Below, in pieces: positions 6,492 through 8,485 of a stretch of 8,485 nt of DNA. The translations under genes and the position numbers were made by a program. Numbering within the stretch: position 1 is the stretch's first letter; every line of letters starts with the position of its first letter. The DNA comes from Pseudomonadota bacterium (GTDB lineage: Bacteria; Pseudomonadota; Alphaproteobacteria; Rhizobiales; Xanthobacteraceae). Below the pieces are notes generated by a model that was not told the DNA's origin, did not search any database, and saw only the letters and a program-made list of their open reading frames with translations. The stretch lies in the NCBI GenBank assembly GCA_023388935.1, contig JAEWFG010000132.1, forward strand, positions 1 through 8,485, read 5' to 3'.

Positions 6492-7622
6492 TCACTTCAT
6501 CTTCGGCAGCACCTGCTTCACGACCTGCTTGCCTTCGACCACCTCGACCAGGAAGCTCTGGCGATCGATGTCGCCGTTCTGGTCGAAGGTGACGTCCATC
6601 AAAATGCCCGGCTCGTCCGCGGCCTTGATCGTCAGGCCGTGCAGCGTGTCGGCGAACGCCTTGGAATCGACCTTGCCCATCTTCTCGGTAGTGGCTTTCA
6701 CCATGTAGACGGCGAGATAGCCCTTCAGGCCGTTGTGGTCCGGCACGTAGTTGTACTTCTTCGAGAACCTGTCGCGGAACGCCTTGATCAGGTCGACCGG
6801 AGCGTCGGTGGTGAGGCCGACATGGCCGCGTGCGCCGTTGGCGGCATCGCCGGCGAGCTCGATCACCTTCTGGCCGATCAGCGTGGTCTCGCCCATCAGC
6901 GGCGCGGTGACGCCCTGACGCTTCAGCTCCTTCAGGATGCGGGCGCTCTCTTCCTCGTTGAGATAGACGAACACTGCGTCGGGATTGGCAGCCTTGATCT
7001 TGCCGACGTCGGCGGCGAAATCGGCCTGGCCGGCTTCGGTCGAGAGGTCGGCGACGACCTTGGAGCCGAGGCGGTCGAGTTCCTTGACGATGACGTCGCG
7101 GCCGCCGCGGCCGAAATCATTGTTGACCCAGACCACTGCGACCGACTTCGCTTTCATGTCGTCGTGGATGTATCTGGCGACCTTCGGCATCGAGGACTGC
7201 TGGCCGAACGAGGTGCGGAACAGGAATTTGTTTCCGGCCTGCGTCAGCTCGGCGGCTTCGCCGCCCATGATCTGGGCGATGCCGGCCTCTGCCGCGAGCG
7301 GTGCGGTCACCTTGACCGATCCGGAATAGCCGGGTCCGAGCAGCACATAGGGCTCGGCGTCGAGCGCCTTCTGCACCTGGGCACGCGCAACGCCGGGGTT
7401 GGACTGCGAGTCGGCATGGGTGACTTCGAGCTTGCGGCCCAGCACGCCGCCCTTGGCGTTGATCTCCTCGATCGCGAGGTCGATGCCGTTCTTCCAGTTG
7501 GTGCCGACGGTGGCGCCGCCGCCGGACAATTCAGCGACGTCGGCGAGCTTGATCGCTTGTGCGTGGACGCTGGTTGCCGTCGCGAAGGCAAGCAGGGCGC
7601 TTGCCAGCAGGGTCGATTTCAT
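6492..7622 (-). CDS. livK: Periplasmic substrate-binding protein of a Liv-type (HAAT) ABC importer
   Basis: This 376-residue protein should capture the substrate in the periplasm and deliver it to the LivHM-type permeases. It has a signal peptide: K2, a hydrophobic core from residue 5 to about 16, then V19-H20-A21 as a likely signal peptidase I site. No lipobox cysteine is present, so it is probably soluble. The mature part follows the Leu/Ile/Val-binding-protein fold (type I periplasmic domain): IKLADVAELSGGGA at the start, then GTNWKNGIDLAIEEINAKGG, and GPGYSGSVKVTAPLAAEAGI in the middle. The frame is open upstream to 8033, but that is shadow of the dehydrogenase gene. The ATG at 7622 begins the signal peptide and has GGGAGGAG 7 bases upstream. 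The ligand cannot be read reliably from the sequence; the neighbours suggest a hydroaromatic or aromatic acid rather than a branched-chain amino acid. Confidence 0.93.
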   Translation of the reverse strand: MKSTLLASALLAFATATSVHAQAIKLADVAELSGGGATVGTNWKNGIDLAIEEINAKGGVLGRKLEVTHADSQSNPGVARAQVQKALDAEPYVLLGPGYSGSVKVTAPLAAEAGIAQIMGGEAAELTQAGNKFLFRTSFGQQSSMPKVARYIHDDMKAKSVAVVWVNNDFGRGGRDVIVKELDRLGSKVVADLSTEAGQADFAADVGKIKAANPDAVFVYLNEEESARILKELKRQGVTAPLMGETTLIGQKVIELAGDAANGARGHVGLTTDAPVDLIKAFRDRFSKKYNYVPDHNGLKGYLAVYMVKATTEKMGKVDSKAFADTLHGLTIKAADEPGILMDVTFDQNGDIDRQSFLVEVVEGKQVVKQVLPKMK

Positions 7623-7629
7623 GGTCTCT

Positions 7630-7637
7630 CTCCTCCC
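7630..7637 (-). promoter_or_regulatory. Strong ribosome binding site of the binding-protein gene
   Basis: GGGAGGAG on the minus strand lies 7 bases before the ATG at 7622. It is among the best Shine-Dalgarno matches in the window, fitting the high expression expected of a binding protein, and it fixes the start. Confidence 0.75.
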
Positions 7638-7655
7638 ATTTCCGTTGATTTTGCC

Positions 7656-7677
7656 AGCGGCCTTGTGTCCGGCCGCT
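7656..7677 (-). other. Hairpin in the spacer before the binding-protein gene
   Basis: A perfect 7-bp stem (7656-7662 with 7671-7677) encloses an 8-base loop. It lies 4 bases after the dehydrogenase stop codon and about 18 bases before the ribosome binding site. No U-tract follows, so it is not an intrinsic terminator. It may be an mRNA processing or stabilising structure. In GC-rich DNA a 7-bp stem can arise by chance. I see no convincing promoter in the 59-base spacer (7623-7681). Confidence 0.35.
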
Positions 7678-7681
7678 TCGG

Positions 7682-8485
7682 TTACGCCGCGTGATAGGCC
7701 GAGCTTCGTGCCGCCATGACCTCGTCGAAAGCCTCTCCCATGACTTCGGTCGATGGGGCAAGGCCCGTGAACAACTCGAAGGCGTCGGCGGCCTGATAGA
7801 TCGCGAGCTCCCGCCCGGTCATGATTCGCGCGCCGCGCTCCCGCGCCGCGGCCAGCAGTGGCGTGATCAGCGGCGAATAGACGGCATCCGCAACCCATAA
7901 TTTGTCGTGCAGCAGCGGCGCCGGGACCGGCATTCCGCGGTTCGGCAGCATGCCGACCGGCGTGCCATTGACGAGGCCGGTTGCGCCCTGGAGCGCATCC
8001 TCGACGCTTGCGGCGACCCTCGCGCTGCCCCACCGAGCAAGCAGGGAGACGAGTGTCTGCGCGCGCGCCGGCTCACTGTCAAAAATGCGGATGTCGGAAA
8101 CCTCAAGGCTCGCCAGCGCAAACGCGATTGCCTTGCCAACGCCGCCGGCGCCGATCACGGCGACGGCGTTCCCGGTCGGCGCCAGCAACGGTGCCACCGC
8201 GCGTGCAAAGCCGGTCGTATCGGTGTTGTGCCCGGTCAGGCGGCCGTCCCTAGCGACGACGGTGTTGACCGCGCCCATCGCAGCGGCGCCCGGCGCCAGC
8301 TCGTTGAGCAGCGGGACCACCGCTTCCTTGTAGGGGAAGGTGACATTGACGCCGGCAAAGCCGAGCCGCCGCACGCCTTCGAGCATCATGCTGAGCCCGG
8401 TCGCATCGGCGCCGGCGACCTCGATGAGCTGGTAATGGCCGCGCAGGCCAAGGGCCTCGGCGGCGCGCTCATGCATGGCGGGGGA
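7682..8485 (-). CDS. aroE: Shikimate/quinate dehydrogenase, AroE family, 5' end outside the window
   Basis: The visible part (267 codons, stop TAA at 7684-7682) covers nearly the whole enzyme. The frame is open to the window edge, where it reads SPAMHE. This is the family's SPxMH substrate-binding motif, so the true start lies roughly 20 codons beyond and the ATG at 8476 is internal. The catalytic lysine is in NVTFPYKEA and the paired aspartate in GHNTDTTGF; the final YQAADAFELFTG contains the conserved glutamine. The nucleotide motif is GAGGVGKA. The next strand ends in IFDSEPARA, with an acidic residue where biosynthetic NADP-dependent AroE has NRTxxRA. By analogy with catabolic enzymes such as QsuD, this suggests NAD as cofactor. 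The likely reaction is oxidation of shikimate to 3-dehydroshikimate and/or quinate to 3-dehydroquinate. It lies 59 bases before the transporter genes on the same strand, which supports a catabolic role, but a biosynthetic AroE cannot be fully excluded. Confidence 0.9.
   Translation of the reverse strand, partial: SPAMHERAAEALGLRGHYQLIEVAGADATGLSMMLEGVRRLGFAGVNVTFPYKEAVVPLLNELAPGAAAMGAVNTVVARDGRLTGHNTDTTGFARAVAPLLAPTGNAVAVIGAGGVGKAIAFALASLEVSDIRIFDSEPARAQTLVSLLARWGSARVAASVEDALQGATGLVNGTPVGMLPNRGMPVPAPLLHDKLWVADAVYSPLITPLLAAARERGARIMTGRELAIYQAADAFELFTGLAPSTEVMGEAFDEVMAARSSAYHAA

Noticed and set aside
5599..6708. 369-codon plus-strand frame opposite the LivH-type gene
   Set aside because: Very rich in Asp, Arg, His and Gln, which is the mirror of a hydrophobic membrane protein. 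No family resemblance.
6492..7622. Calling the binding protein leucine-specific
   Set aside because: The fold is Liv-type, but nothing visible in the pocket fixes the ligand and the gene neighbours are aromatic-catabolic.

Overview
This is a high-GC window with dense, tightly packed genes. The style, plus two GC-rich fold-back repeats of a type common between Rhizobiales genes, suggests an alphaproteobacterium of the Bradyrhizobium/Rhodopseudomonas group. The genus is an inference; there is no rRNA or marker gene to fix it.

All eight genes lie on the minus strand and read from right to left. In transcription order they are: a shikimate/quinate dehydrogenase of the AroE family (7682-8485, 5' end outside the window); a periplasmic substrate-binding protein (6492-7622); two LivH/LivM-type permeases (5563-6438 and 4568-5566); two LivG/LivF-type ATPases (3828-4571 and 3078-3815); a Gfo/Idh/MocA oxidoreductase (2023-3081); and a fused 3-dehydroshikimate dehydratase/HPPD-like protein of the QuiC1 type (155-2026). 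Four junctions are ATGA stop/start overlaps and one is a 12-base gap. Only the two junctions flanking the binding-protein gene have real spacers (59 and 53 bases), and each spacer holds a hairpin. The left end, beyond the last stop codon, is filled by a 147-bp fold-back repeat. It probably marks the operon end, although it lacks the U-tract of an intrinsic terminator.

The genes make sense together as a uptake-and-catabolism operon for hydroaromatic acids. The binding protein and four Liv-type subunits would bring a substrate across the inner membrane. The AroE-like enzyme, whose cofactor loop looks NAD-type rather than NADP-type, would oxidise shikimate to 3-dehydroshikimate (or quinate to 3-dehydroquinate). 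The QuiC1-like enzyme would dehydrate 3-dehydroshikimate to protocatechuate, which feeds the beta-ketoadipate pathway. The Gfo/Idh protein is an extra NAD(P)-dependent dehydrogenase of unknown substrate, translationally coupled to both neighbours. The dehydratase assignment is strong. The transporter substrate and the Gfo/Idh reaction are inferences from context.

No tRNA, rRNA, CRISPR array, insertion sequence, regulator gene or plus-strand gene is supported. The long plus-strand reading frames are mirror images of the GC-rich minus-strand genes.
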